From positions 930,001 to 994,000 of the forward strand of contig NZ_LT629793.1 of the NCBI RefSeq assembly GCF_900105735.1: a stretch of 64,000 bases of DNA, written 5' to 3'. Positions within the stretch are counted from its first letter, which is position 1. Each line of letters starts with the position of its first letter. The notes beneath the pieces were generated by a model. It had not been told where the DNA came from, did no database searches, and saw nothing but the letters and a program-made list of their open reading frames with translations. This document shows, piece after piece, positions 45,901 to 54,190 of the stretch. The position numbers were made by a program, and so were the translations under genes. The DNA comes from Pseudomonas yamanorum. Its GTDB lineage: Bacteria; Pseudomonadota; Gammaproteobacteria; Pseudomonadales; Pseudomonadaceae.

Positions 45901-46651
45901 CCTTGCACTTCACGGTCACGGCCGGGATGTTGGTGAACTGCTCGGCATCGAACTCGATAAAGAGCAGCGCGGTGTTTGGGTAGCGCAGCTTTGCGTCGAT
46001 CACCTGGGTGTAGCCGGCGATGAAGAGGCTGTCCGCTATCTTGTCGGTGTTCTGGTTTGGGGTGATGCGGCGAACACGGATCAGCCAGCCACTGGTTGCC
46101 GGCGGCAGGTCAACGCGCAAGGATCGCTCGTAGCGAGTGGTGGTCTTGCCAGTTATGGCTCCGACCAGAACCTCCTGATACGCCCCGCCATCAGTTGCCA
46201 CATCAACAGCATACTGGATGCTGTAACCACCAATGTTCCCTTCTGCGTCCTGGCTCGCCAGTCGCGGCGTGGCCAGGCGGATGCGAGCCGCCGACAGTTG
46301 CAGGTTGGTCAGCGATTGAACCCACGGCGTGCCGTTGCGCAGTTCGATATTCAGCGATGTCTCGTTGTCGACAGACGGGATACCCGGAATGTAGGTCTGC
46401 TCCACAGAACCTGGCCGCCAGTCCCACTTCACGTTGGTGAAGTTGAAATTACCGCTGGCATCCTGGATTGGAGTGTTGTCGAGGAAGATATCGCGCGCGG
46501 TTGGCGTGCCGTCGAATTCGCCCTCGCCTACGGCAATCAGGATCTTGGCCACGTTGGTGGAGCGCAGGCTGTCGGGTGACTCTACAGGCGACTTTGGCTT
46601 GCTCTCGCCACCCTTGGCGCCGTGAATTTCCAGCTTTTTTGCTGCGCCCAT
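42926..46651 (-). CDS. J: tail tip protein J (host specificity)
   Basis: A 1241-residue homologue of lambda gpJ, the central tail fibre that binds the host receptor and forms the tail-tip hub. The N-terminal two thirds is conserved (SPDSLRSTNVAKILIAVGEG at about 26-45). Fibronectin type III-like repeats (about 625-820) follow, then a long coiled coil (about 860-1100) with DISAQ-like helices and a variable C-terminal part. It is normal in length for the family (1100-1300). The start ATG 46651 follows a GGAGGAAATC region within a terminator-leader cassette. Confidence 0.93.
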   Translation of the reverse strand: MGAAKKLEIHGAKGGESKPKSPVESPDSLRSTNVAKILIAVGEGEFDGTPTARDIFLDNTPIQDASGNFNFTNVKWDWRPGSVEQTYIPGIPSVDNETSLNIELRNGTPWVQSLTNLQLSAARIRLATPRLASQDAEGNIGGYSIQYAVDVATDGGAYQEVLVGAITGKTTTRYERSLRVDLPPATSGWLIRVRRITPNQNTDKIADSLFIAGYTQVIDAKLRYPNTALLFIEFDAEQFTNIPAVTVKCKARRWQVPSNYDPVARTYSGAWDGTMKEAWTNNPAWITFGICTQDRFGLGRRIKPWMVDKWELYRIAQYCDQMVPNGSDGVEPRFLCDMNLQGKADAWSLLRDIAGIYRGMTYWAQGQLVMQADMPRSQDIDYVFTRSNVIDGKISYGSASAKTRFTRCLVSYDNPLNNYDTDVTVYSDLPLQRRLGDKPTEISAIGCTRASEAQRRAKWLVLSNNQDRTISFRTGMEGRIPLPGFIIPVADSLLAGREIGGRIAAAAGKVITLDRDTLAKVGDRLVINLPGGRAEGRTVESVSGRNVTVTVAYSEAPAAQLQWAIDADDLAIPLYRVMRTARTPEGDYDISALQYEPSKFASIDTGARLEERPISVIPITVVPPPESVTVTSNVSIDQGLAISTMNISWPAVNGAVAYDVEWRKDSGNWIKVQRTGSTSVDVTGIYSGAYVARVRSVSAFEISSIWKSSNLTNLEGKVGLPPAVSSLTTTSELFGIGIKWAFPPGAEDTQRTELWYGPANDLGAATKLADLAYPQADYRMQSLLAGASFFFWARLVDRTGNIGPFYPVVNGVVGQASSDAGPILEQIKGQINETSLGQLLNERINLIDGDGPGSANNRISIAKQELEDLIDEVVDSLEYDPAKAYAQGEIVRVGQRLYQANAAVPANTAPPNATYWTDIGTVVQTVNALVTQVQQNSATINQHGQDITAQASQLNAVKATVNDPVTGVTATASGLSTLKASVTTLDDKVTTTAQRVDGIYLQVNPPLQGDDSALMGSEASYVGVWSTQSALIEGDLVQGQRTDVVEVSVANTAAAVIAEQTARITADGALSSSIETVKNSVNGNTLAIQTNTTAIQTVDGKVTANWSVRMQYETATGLYKYAGVGLGLENGPGGLQSQFIIDADRFAIGQAGTVPFAVQGGQTFINSAFIQDGTITNAKIGNYIQSNNYVAGLSGWKLFFDGTFEINGSFGGQARQVINNRGGKVFDAAGNKRYQWGDLDA

Positions 46652-46657
46652 GATTTC

Positions 46658-46689
46658 CTCCAGGCAATAAAAAACCGCCTCTTGGGCGG
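46658..46689 (-). terminator. terminator-leader cassette before gene J
   Basis: On the minus strand: CCGCC/GGCGG stem, six U, then ATTGCCTGGAGG leading into the J start codon. It is the same U-run-plus-leader as before the endolysin. Confidence 0.75.
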
Positions 46690-46708
46690 CTTGCTCGATG
46701 CGTCGTGG

Positions 46709-47293
46709 TTATGTCTTGTCTTCGGCGTAGATCGATGCCGAGATAATCGCCCCGCCCCACCGTCGCTCACCGATGCAAATCGGCACCGGGTTGCCGCTGG
46801 CGGTGGTGTTCTTGGCTGAGCCAAATGCGTAGCTGGGCATGTTTTCTGGGGATGCGCTTTGTGATAACCCCTTGGCTTGAGGGCTTAGCATCTGTATGAC
46901 GCCTCCCGCTACGAGGCCTAAGCCGAGCTGCACAGCCCAGGCCTGCCCGAAATATGAACCCGCCACAATAAGCACTGCACCGATAATTGTTTGTATCAGC
47001 CCTCCGCGCTTGCTGCCCTCTACGACTGGAACAATCCTGATCTCCCTGGCCCCTCCCATGCCGAATTCATCAGGCCCGACGTTTTTCCTGTTGCGGAAGA
47101 TGGCGAAGCGAAGACCCAGGCGGGCAAGACGGCGGATCTCGGCCTCGAATCCTTCAATGGTGGCGTTCAGTGCCCGGAAACTTTCCCAAGTGTCGCCCGA
47201 GGCAACCTGGCGACGGTGCAGCCTGCCGAACTTCTGGGCCAGCGAGCCGGACAGCTTGATAGTGGTCATTGGTGAGTAGACGATGGCGCTCAT
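46709..47293 (-). CDS. I: tail assembly protein I
   Basis: A 194-residue lambda gpI-family protein. After a mixed N-terminal domain there is a long Gly/Ala-rich hydrophobic segment (about 108-135), followed by an ending with YAFGSAKNTTASGNPVPICIG, a typical family mark. It is needed for tail-tip assembly but is not in the finished tail of lambda. It overlaps the K stop by 4 bp. Confidence 0.88.
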   Translation of the reverse strand: MSAIVYSPMTTIKLSGSLAQKFGRLHRRQVASGDTWESFRALNATIEGFEAEIRRLARLGLRFAIFRNRKNVGPDEFGMGGAREIRIVPVVEGSKRGGLIQTIIGAVLIVAGSYFGQAWAVQLGLGLVAGGVIQMLSPQAKGLSQSASPENMPSYAFGSAKNTTASGNPVPICIGERRWGGAIISASIYAEDKT

Positions 47294-48045
47294 CTGGCCT
47301 CCTTGTGGCGAAGAATTAGGCGTGTGCGTTGTACCCAGGGGCCGCCGTAGACGATTACCTCTGATGGCCGACCGTAAAGGTGGTGCAGGACGAAAGGCCC
47401 GGGGCCGAAGACGCCAGACTCTTCGCCGGGAAGTTCCGGGTCAGTGCCGAGGTAGATCCCTGCATGGTTTGGGTGAGCCGTGCGGCCTACCTCCATCACG
47501 ACCATGTCGCCGCGCTGCGGGGTGTCGACTTGCTCGAAGCCGGCGGCGGCGTAGTACGCCTCGTAGAGACCGGTGTTGTCTGCGCTCTCCCACCAGCCAT
47601 CGGCGCGCTGGAAGGCTTCGAACTCCAAGCCCCACTCGCGCTGATACCAATCAGCGCAGACCTGCCAGCAGTCCCAGGCGCCGTGCACGAATGGTCGCTT
47701 GAGCAGCGGCGTGCTGCCCGTCGGAGTGATCGTCCGCAAATCTCCCTCTGGCCAAGACAATATGTGCCACGGCAGCGCCGTAGCCTCGCACATAGCCAGG
47801 TCGCGCGATGACGGCCGGCTGGTGGCGTCCGGGTGCGAGTGAACGATGCCGATCACCTCGCCCACGTCTTCCGCCGCGGCGTAATCCTCAGGCTCAAGCC
47901 GGAACTCTTCGTTCGGCTCGGTCGCGATATTCCGGCATGGGAAGTACTTCTGCGCCCGGCCCACGGCCAGCAACAGGCCGCAGCACTCTTTCGGGTACTC
48001 GGCTGCCGCGTGAGCCTGGATGGCCGCAATAATGTGTTTGCGCAT
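47290..48045 (-). CDS. K: tail assembly protein K: JAMM peptidase + NlpC/P60
   Basis: A 251-residue two-domain protein. The JAMM (Mov34) metalloprotease domain has Glu20, then HSHPDATSRPSSRD with His69, His71 and Asp82, a complete zinc site. The NlpC/P60 domain starts about residue 115 with catalytic Cys126 in GAWDCWQVC and a His in AHPNHAGIYL. In lambda this protein helps tail-tip maturation and may cleave peptidoglycan. I start at ATG 48045 (MRKHIIAAIQAHAA); a longer in-frame start would overlap gene L in full. Confidence 0.9.
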   Translation of the reverse strand: MRKHIIAAIQAHAAAEYPKECCGLLLAVGRAQKYFPCRNIATEPNEEFRLEPEDYAAAEDVGEVIGIVHSHPDATSRPSSRDLAMCEATALPWHILSWPEGDLRTITPTGSTPLLKRPFVHGAWDCWQVCADWYQREWGLEFEAFQRADGWWESADNTGLYEAYYAAAGFEQVDTPQRGDMVVMEVGRTAHPNHAGIYLGTDPELPGEESGVFGPGPFVLHHLYGRPSEVIVYGGPWVQRTRLILRHKEAR

Positions 48046-48047
48046 TT

Positions 48048-48797
48048 TCAGCTCCGGGCAATGAGTGAAACAGCAGGAAATCCACCGAAGGACGCGGGGT
48101 TGCCTACACCGAAGCGCGGGTCGCATCCCTTGCCAAGCGTGCCGTCGCACTCATCCTCCTCTGGGTTGTCCGTGAGATTGCCGTCCTTGTCGCGGTAAGG
48201 GCCTGTATAGCCACAGTTTTCGCCTCTGTAGCCACCGGTGAGGCACCAGTGGCACAGCGTGGTCATCTGCCGGCCGATCGTTTCGCCACCGACGTCGCCT
48301 GGGCTGGCCAAGTCCCAGCTGACTGACTCGCCGTCCTCGTTGGTCTTCTGGTCGACGTACCAGACCTCAATCGATTCCTGAGTAGGGTCCGCCGTCGGGT
48401 TGCCGCCTTCGAAGTTCACTGCGTCGAGGAATTCGGCCAACGTGTTACGAATGGTCAGCTTGAACTCGAGCAGATCCTCGAAGGCCAGGCAGAGCGCAGT
48501 GATTCGCCCGTTCACGTTGCCTACCGACAACTTGGGCCGCACCGCCGTGCCGTCGCCGTTCGCCTCGCTGCCCTCGTACTGCATGGGCCAGGCGCCGTAC
48601 TCTTCGCCCTGCCACCAGATCGACTTGGCCGGTAGTTGGTCGGAGTCGACGCCGGCAGCCAACAGTTCGGCAGGCGTATGCGGGATTGCATGACCATGGA
48701 AGCGCAGGACATCGGCGCCGTAATCGCTGCCGTCCAATTCGAACAGCATGACTTCGTTGCCAGGCTCAAGAGTCTGGATAGCATTGATCAGCGACAT
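48048..48797 (-). CDS. L: minor tail protein L (iron-sulfur type)
   Basis: A 249-residue lambda gpL homologue. The C-terminal domain has four cysteines (LCHWC, ENCGY, ECDGT, GKGCD) in the layout that ligates a 4Fe-4S cluster in lambda gpL. The N-terminal domain builds the tail-tip hub. It lies between K and M in the classical order. Confidence 0.9.
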   Translation of the reverse strand: MSLINAIQTLEPGNEVMLFELDGSDYGADVLRFHGHAIPHTPAELLAAGVDSDQLPAKSIWWQGEEYGAWPMQYEGSEANGDGTAVRPKLSVGNVNGRITALCLAFEDLLEFKLTIRNTLAEFLDAVNFEGGNPTADPTQESIEVWYVDQKTNEDGESVSWDLASPGDVGGETIGRQMTTLCHWCLTGGYRGENCGYTGPYRDKDGNLTDNPEEDECDGTLGKGCDPRFGVGNPASFGGFPAVSLIARS

Positions 48798-48807
48798 GGA
48801 TTGACCT

Positions 48808-49146
48808 TTACGGATGGAAAGCGCGTTCGAACGTCGCTGTCACTTTGAATACGCCTCCGCCCATGGGCGTAGGAGTTGGGTTCTTGCAGGTGAACAGGCC
48901 AAGCTGTCCCAATGGCGTGGTCCACAGGAACGCCTTGGCACCCTGGTGTCGGTCGAAGAACGCCATAATTTCCAGCGCTCTTGTCTGTCCGCCCGTGTGG
49001 GTTATCGGGTAGGAATCGACTTTGTTGTTGATCCCGTCCCCGACCTCTTGCTTGTAGCCATCCCCGAACTGAGAGGTTCGCACCCGATAGGTAATATCGG
49101 GTGCCTCCCCGTTCTGGGTGGCCCAGGTAAATGTCTCAATCGCCAT
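48808..49146 (-). CDS. M: minor tail protein M
   Basis: A 112-residue lambda gpM-family protein (MAIETFTWATQNGEAPDITY ... VFKVTATFERAF). It has the TSQFGDGYKQ motif found in many siphovirus tail-tip proteins. It connects the tape measure to the tip complex and lies directly before L. Confidence 0.9.
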   Translation of the reverse strand: MAIETFTWATQNGEAPDITYRVRTSQFGDGYKQEVGDGINNKVDSYPITHTGGQTRALEIMAFFDRHQGAKAFLWTTPLGQLGLFTCKNPTPTPMGGGVFKVTATFERAFHP

Positions 49147-49148
49147 GG

Positions 49149-52100
49149 TTACCTCCCGTTGATGACTCGCCAGATTGAGCCGCCAGGCTGAAGGCCCTTG
49201 GCAATTGCGGTTTCAGCCTCAGTTTTGGCTGCCTGCTGAATGCCCTTGCCCAGTTGCGTGGTGTCTTCCTGCGTTGCATTCCCGGCGTCGCTTGCCGTTT
49301 GCACGGATACCGACACGGGGAAGTTGTAGGTGTTACCACCACCGCCCCCGCCACCACCTCCAGAAGCCGCAGCGATAGAAGCACCACCAGTCATAAGCGG
49401 CGTCACGCTGCCACCCTGGGCACCAGTCATCAGGTACGACCGCCCGCCCTGGCTGAAAAGCTCAGGACCCTTCTCGTTCACCTCGTACAAGGTGTTGGGA
49501 TCGACGGGGCCGCCGGACGCTCTACCTTCTACGAGAGCGCTGCCGATGCTGGAGCCGAAGCTGGCGCCCCCACCGCCAAACGCTGACGCTACGCTCGATA
49601 AAATGCTGGATGCAGCCTGCCGAGTGGCGATCCTCGCCATGTCCGCCAGGACCGATTTGGTGAAGTCCGAGAACGACAGCTTCCCGCTGGTGGCGAAGTT
49701 GGCCGCAGCGTCCTCCATAGAGCTGAAGGCGTTGGTGAACAGGCTTCGAGCCTGCCCGGCGACGTCCCTGGCAGAGTCGAGATAGTTGCTGAATGCTGAG
49801 GTTGCACCGTTGCGCCAGTCGCTCTGGGCCACAGACATCTGCTCGTAGTTGCTGAGCGTGGTCTGCGTCAGGTCGCGCTCACTGCGGTTTATCGCCTCCA
49901 GCTTGGCCTGGTACTCCTCTGCGCTCATGTTGCGAGAAGCGTCGGCCTTGTCGCGGGCGAGGTCCAGGCGCTGCTGGTTGGCGCGATCAGAGATACCGTT
50001 GAGGTCGCCGTTAATGGCGTTCTGGCGGTCACTCTGGCCCACACCTTGAGCAGCTCGGCTTCCAGCGCGCTGCAACGCCGCGTTCTGCTGATCAAGCGCG
50101 TCGGTGTACGACTTGATGGCCAGTTCTTGCTTTTTGAGTCGTCCCTGCTCATTGGTGGCGATTACCGCCAGCTCGCTTTCCGACTCCTGTTGAGCCTTGA
50201 CCATATTGGCCCGGGCGTCGGCGATCTTCTGGTCCAGCTGGATACGCTGCGCAGCCGAGGTGCCGGCCTTGCCCTTGGCATCCTCAAGAGCCGAGATCTC
50301 GGCCTCGTAGGAGGATTTGACCTCTGACGCCTGCTGCTGGAGCAAAGCTATGCGCTGGGCCGTGTAGCTCTCCTGGGAGATGATCCCGGCCTTCTGTGCC
50401 GCCTCCAGCTCCTTATCCGCGCTTTTGTAGTAGCTGAGGACAGCATTGAGCTGATTCTTCGAGTCGTTGAACGAGGTTAGGTCGACCGGAGTACTCGACC
50501 CTTTTGGGTCTTTGTACTTTTCGTTTACGTCCTTGATCTGCTGGGCAACGTATTTTGGGTCTACCCTCTTGTCATCGGGGTTCGCCGCCCTGATCTTCGC
50601 GGTGTCCTCGTTGATCTTTTTGATTTCCAGCGCACGCTTTTCTGCGTTGGACATCGTTGCAAGATGACGAGCATCGGCCCGTTCCGTAGCTGCGATACCC
50701 TCGTCTTGAATTTTCTGCCGATCTCCAACGTACTTGTTCTGCCTTTTTTCGATCTCAATGTAAGCCTCTTTGAGGCGAATAGACTGTTGGAGCTGCTCTC
50801 TCTCTTTCGTAACTGCAGCACTGTTCGCAACGATGCTGTTGCCGCTGGATTTCTTTTCCAGGTCCGCTAACTTTGCGCGCTCTTCTGCAAGCTGATCAGC
50901 AAGCCCCTTTTCTCGCCCAATCGACAAAGGCACATCAAGCGCAGCCTTGGCGGCGTCACGAATGGAGTTCCAGCCACGTTCAATCAAGCCGAGGTTTTGA
51001 GTGATCTGTCCAGCCCGGGCGGCTATCGTGCTGGCATAGGTATCAGTCAGCAGGTTTGCCGCGGCTACCGTGTCACCCTGCTCCTTGAGGGCTACGATCT
51101 GGGCGTACACAGACGCTGTCAGAAAGTGGTATTGGTCGTTCAGCTCTTTGGCCGCGGCGACCGGATCCTTCGCGATTTTGGCAAACTCTGCGATGGTTTC
51201 ATCAATCGATCGGCCAGTTGCACGCTCCATCTGCAGAGCGGCTTCCGTGATTTGCTCAAAACTGCCGCTGGCAATCTTCCCATTACCCGCCAGTTTTGCG
51301 AGCACCTCGGCAGCGGCCCCTGTCGTGCCGATTGTGGAGCTGACCTGCTGTGCCATTACGGCAAGTTGTGAGGCACTAGTTCCGGCAGCGTTTCCGGTAA
51401 AAATAAGAGCTTTGTTGTAGGAGTCAGCCTCTTCGCTCCCCTTGTAATAGGCGAGACCCAGAGCGGCAACCACTGCTGCTGCGAGGGTAAATGGATTTAT
51501 CAGGCCGAGAACGTATCCGCCAAGCGCCCTGGCGGCAGGACCGATACCCCCGAACATATCTTTGAGTTGGCCGCCCTGCTGTAGCAGAACAGTCAGCGGG
51601 GCTTGTCCGCCCTGCAAAGATACAAAAATATCCGTGAACTGGGCGGGAACACCGCGCAGTGCGGCGGCTGTTTGTTTTGCGGTATTTCCGGTGCGCGTCA
51701 GGGAGTCATCAAATCGAGTCAACGACTCTCTCGTCTGCTGAATCTTCCCCTGGTAAGCGCTGAACACCTCAGCCTCAAGCCCAAGCTTCTTCTGTTGAGC
51801 GAGTTTGCGCTCTTGTTCGTCGAGGCGGTTCAACGCCTTGGTCGTAGGATCAATCTGCTCGAGAAGCTGTTGAAGCTCGTTTTGTTGGGTGATAGTTACT
51901 GCGTTCGCTTTTGTACTTGATACTGCGAGGCGATCTGTAGTGACCACAGTAGCGCGCTGAGCTGCCGCCGCCTGAGCCTGAGCCTGCGCAGACCCATTCG
52001 TTGAGGTAATCAGGCCTTGCTGGGCTTCAGATAAGCCGGTGGCGACACTGGATAGATTCTGCTGAGATTCTCGGGCGGCCACTGCCGCTTTAGCTAGTTC

Positions 52101-52256
52101 TAGGATGCGAGCCTTTGCCTGATCGGACGTCTCGCCTAGAGCGTTCGTTGACTTTTCAGCGCGATCTCCGGCCGCAGTCAGCTTATCGAGGTCGGTTGAA
52201 GCCTGTACCGCATCGGTCGAATCGACCTTGATACCGAGCTCGGAAATGGAGGTCAT
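49149..52256 (-). CDS. H: tail tape measure protein (gpH-like)
   Basis: A 1035-residue tape measure that sets tail length. The N-terminal helical region is (MTSISELGIKVDSTDAVQAS); a conserved core (about 195-330) includes hydrophobic segments for membrane passage (ALGGYVLGLINPFTLAAAVV). Long coiled-coil stretches (about 460-850) and a Gly-rich C-terminus (GGGGGGGNTYNFPV) follow. It starts after a terminator-leader cassette. The region 50,000-52,200 is lower in GC than the head genes. Confidence 0.93.
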   Translation of the reverse strand: MTSISELGIKVDSTDAVQASTDLDKLTAAGDRAEKSTNALGETSDQAKARILELAKAAVAARESQQNLSSVATGLSEAQQGLITSTNGSAQAQAQAAAAQRATVVTTDRLAVSSTKANAVTITQQNELQQLLEQIDPTTKALNRLDEQERKLAQQKKLGLEAEVFSAYQGKIQQTRESLTRFDDSLTRTGNTAKQTAAALRGVPAQFTDIFVSLQGGQAPLTVLLQQGGQLKDMFGGIGPAARALGGYVLGLINPFTLAAAVVAALGLAYYKGSEEADSYNKALIFTGNAAGTSASQLAVMAQQVSSTIGTTGAAAEVLAKLAGNGKIASGSFEQITEAALQMERATGRSIDETIAEFAKIAKDPVAAAKELNDQYHFLTASVYAQIVALKEQGDTVAAANLLTDTYASTIAARAGQITQNLGLIERGWNSIRDAAKAALDVPLSIGREKGLADQLAEERAKLADLEKKSSGNSIVANSAAVTKEREQLQQSIRLKEAYIEIEKRQNKYVGDRQKIQDEGIAATERADARHLATMSNAEKRALEIKKINEDTAKIRAANPDDKRVDPKYVAQQIKDVNEKYKDPKGSSTPVDLTSFNDSKNQLNAVLSYYKSADKELEAAQKAGIISQESYTAQRIALLQQQASEVKSSYEAEISALEDAKGKAGTSAAQRIQLDQKIADARANMVKAQQESESELAVIATNEQGRLKKQELAIKSYTDALDQQNAALQRAGSRAAQGVGQSDRQNAINGDLNGISDRANQQRLDLARDKADASRNMSAEEYQAKLEAINRSERDLTQTTLSNYEQMSVAQSDWRNGATSAFSNYLDSARDVAGQARSLFTNAFSSMEDAAANFATSGKLSFSDFTKSVLADMARIATRQAASSILSSVASAFGGGGASFGSSIGSALVEGRASGGPVDPNTLYEVNEKGPELFSQGGRSYLMTGAQGGSVTPLMTGGASIAAASGGGGGGGGGNTYNFPVSVSVQTASDAGNATQEDTTQLGKGIQQAAKTEAETAIAKGLQPGGSIWRVINGR

Positions 52257-52262
52257 CTTTTT

Positions 52263-52293
52263 CCCCAGGCATAAAAAAACCCGCCGAAGCGGG
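52263..52293 (-). terminator. terminator-leader cassette before tape measure
   Basis: On the minus strand: CCCGC/GCGGG with a 4-nt loop, seven U, then ATGCCTGGGG just before the tape measure ATG. A close relative of the cassettes before J and the endolysin. Confidence 0.75.
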
Positions 52294-52311
52294 TCATTTG
52301 TCTTTTTCTAA

Positions 52312-52731
52312 TCAGGATGCGGGGATTTCGCTCCCGCAGTGCTTGCACTTCACAGCCGCAGCCAGCACCTCTTCGGCGCAATAAGGGCAGGCTTTAGTTT
52401 CGCGCAACTCCTTCGGCGGAAAAACAGGCGCGTACGCTGGCTCGGCTTTCGCCAAAACCTGTGGCTCCTGCTTCTTAAAAGCCCACACGATAGCCGCTAC
52501 CCAGCCCAGCAACGTCCAGCCAAGGAAAAGGTTTAACAGTGCGATTGATGTGAGGTTGGAGTGTTTTCTCAGCCATGCCTCGAATGTTGGGAGCATATAC
52601 AGGGCGGGAATGAATACGATCCCACTGAATACTACGAACTCACCGAACGCATTCAGGCCTCCGCGCTCCTGCCCCATGGAGTAACTGTAGAATGCAAGAA
52701 ACGCTAGAACAATCAGCCTTAAAACGAACAT
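52312..52731 (-). CDS. superinfection-immunity-like membrane protein with zinc ribbon
   Basis: A 139-residue protein with an N-terminal hydrophobic helix (about 3-20), a second (about 33-50) and a third (about 60-88). The third contains LNLFLGWTLLGWVAAIVWAF, the hallmark of the superinfection immunity (Imm-like, PF14373) family. A C-terminal zinc ribbon, CPYCAEEVLAAAVKCKHCG, is at about 115-133. In T4, Imm blocks DNA injection by later phages from the inner membrane. Here it lies between the tape measure and the G/GT chaperone genes, with its own terminator after it, which is typical of a moron. Zinc ribbon fused to an Imm-like domain is unusual for phage morons but also found in bacterial proteins. 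Confidence 0.72.
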   Translation of the reverse strand: MFVLRLIVLAFLAFYSYSMGQERGGLNAFGEFVVFSGIVFIPALYMLPTFEAWLRKHSNLTSIALLNLFLGWTLLGWVAAIVWAFKKQEPQVLAKAEPAYAPVFPPKELRETKACPYCAEEVLAAAVKCKHCGSEIPAS

Positions 52732-52807
52732 ATGAAATCCCTTCCGGTAGATACCGGCAATCTACCACCATCCACGGGTAGCACCAAAGAACACTCCGAT
52801 AGGCTGC

Positions 52808-53502
52808 TCACTTGCTCTCGCTCATCACCAGCATCGCTTCGGCTTCCATCATCCGAAGGTCAGGGAAAGCCTGTGACAGCTCTCCCCGCTTGATACCGAT
52901 CATGCTGGCCACCGGCTTGATGACGTTGTAGTCCAGGCCCACGGCGCCGCCCATACCCACACGCCACTGCGTGGACATCGCCTCGAACAGCAGAAAGGCC
53001 GGCCAGTTGTCTGGCCAGACCTCGTACTCTTCATCGGGAATATCGGCCTTGGTCATGCCGAAGGCCGCCAGTTCAGCCTCTGACGGCCCCTGCTCGTACA
53101 GGATGCGGGCGACGCCGGTCAGTTTCCCAGGCGTGCCGGCTGGTAGGCGGCTTGATAGGCGGCCAACACCGCCTGGGGTGCACCCACGCACGTGGTGACC
53201 AGCGCAGTCATTGCTTCGTCGGACAGCTTCTCATCGAAGCCCCAGCCACTGACGATATCCTTAAGCTGTTCGACCTGCAGCGCGATTTCCGAGGCCGTGG
53301 CGTCCTGCCAGGAGATGCCCTCGTCCTGCACTTTGGTTGCGTGATCGTCCCGCGCGGTGTTCCAGCGGTCGAACAGCGCCGACAGCGCGATGCGGTCCAG
53401 GTACTTGAATTCGAAGTCCACGGGCACCGCATCACCGCCCACGCGGGGGATCTGCACCTTGGCCTTGAACGTTGGGTTTGGAGCGATCTTGATCTTGGCC
53501 AT
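52808..53502 (-). CDS. GT: tail assembly chaperone GT (product of -1 frameshift)
   Basis: The extended chaperone made when ribosomes slip back one base at 53122-53128: 127 residues of G followed by 104 residues of the T part, 231 in all. The T part matches DUF1799 (EYEVWPDNWPAFLLFEAMSTQWRVGMGGAVGLDY). In lambda, G and GT are needed in a fixed ratio and load the tape measure during tail assembly. The T part has no own start with a ribosome-binding site, supporting frameshift expression. Confidence 0.85.
53119..53502 (-). CDS. G: tail assembly chaperone G
   Basis: A 127-residue protein, MAKIKIAPNPTFKAKVQIP at the start, typical of tail assembly chaperones located between the tube protein and tape measure. 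It ends L-G-N-stop with the slippery heptamer in the last codons. It is the major, non-shifted product. Confidence 0.88.
   Translation of the reverse strand: MAKIKIAPNPTFKAKVQIPRVGGDAVPVDFEFKYLDRIALSALFDRWNTARDDHATKVQDEGISWQDATASEIALQVEQLKDIVSGWGFDEKLSDEAMTALVTTCVGAPQAVLAAYQAAYQPARLGN
53122..53128 (-). other. -1 programmed frameshift slippery site
   Basis: On the minus strand G GGA AAC is read in frame just before the G stop codon TGA. It is an X-XXY-YYZ heptamer that differs from lambda's GGGAAAG only in the last base. Slippage to GGG AAA opens the T frame exactly. Confidence 0.88.
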
Positions 53503-53505
53503 GGG

Positions 53506-54162
53506 TTACGCCACCACTGCGGAATAACGGGTTGGACGGCCGGCCAGCGACAGGGTGATGACGCGGGTCATCAGGTTGTTACGGGACAAGGCCGGGGTCG
53601 ACGTGATGGTCACGTACGCGTTGTAGAGGATGCTGTCGCCGTTCGGCAGGTTCAGGCGCAGTACGCGGGTTACCTTGTCATCGTCAGCGGTTTCAACCAC
53701 CGGGACGTACGGCAAGGACGGGTCATCCGCTACGGTGAACGACATGCTGATCGGGTTCTTGGTGGTCGGGATCTGGCGGTCGTCATCGTCAGCCAGGAAG
53801 CCGAAGGTCAGGAACTGCTGGTCGCCGCCGGTGGTGGCTACATCGGTGATCTGCGAGATTTCAACGAAACCGGTCACCTCGCGCACAGAGCCCTGGCCCG
53901 AGCCGGCCGGGTATGGCTGGAGGTTGGTGGTGTTGATGTTTTCCAGGGCGAAAGTGCCGGTCAGGCTGTTGTCCACGCGTGCTGCGCGGTCATTCAGGCG
54001 GGTCCAGCCGGAGGTGACGGCAATGATGTCGCCATCAGTCAGGCCGTGCGCCGCGGCGGTCGCCACCGCTGGGTTAGCATTGCTCAGCGCGGTGACCGGG
54101 ATCGCCGGACCGTAGGTCGAAGCGATTTGCAGGGTCGCGCCGTTGGGGAGTCGAAAGCCCAT
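53506..54162 (-). CDS. V: major tail tube protein (gpV-like)
   Basis: A 218-residue beta-rich protein (MGFRLPNGATLQIASTYGPA) in the position of the tail tube gene, just before the chaperones and after the terminator protein. It would form the hexameric rings of the tail tube. The assignment rests on position, length and general pattern. Confidence 0.82.
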   Translation of the reverse strand: MGFRLPNGATLQIASTYGPAIPVTALSNANPAVATAAAHGLTDGDIIAVTSGWTRLNDRAARVDNSLTGTFALENINTTNLQPYPAGSGQGSVREVTGFVEISQITDVATTGGDQQFLTFGFLADDDDRQIPTTKNPISMSFTVADDPSLPYVPVVETADDDKVTRVLRLNLPNGDSILYNAYVTITSTPALSRNNLMTRVITLSLAGRPTRYSAVVA

Positions 54163-54190
54163 GTGTTTTTTCCTCTTTGCAGAAATGACA

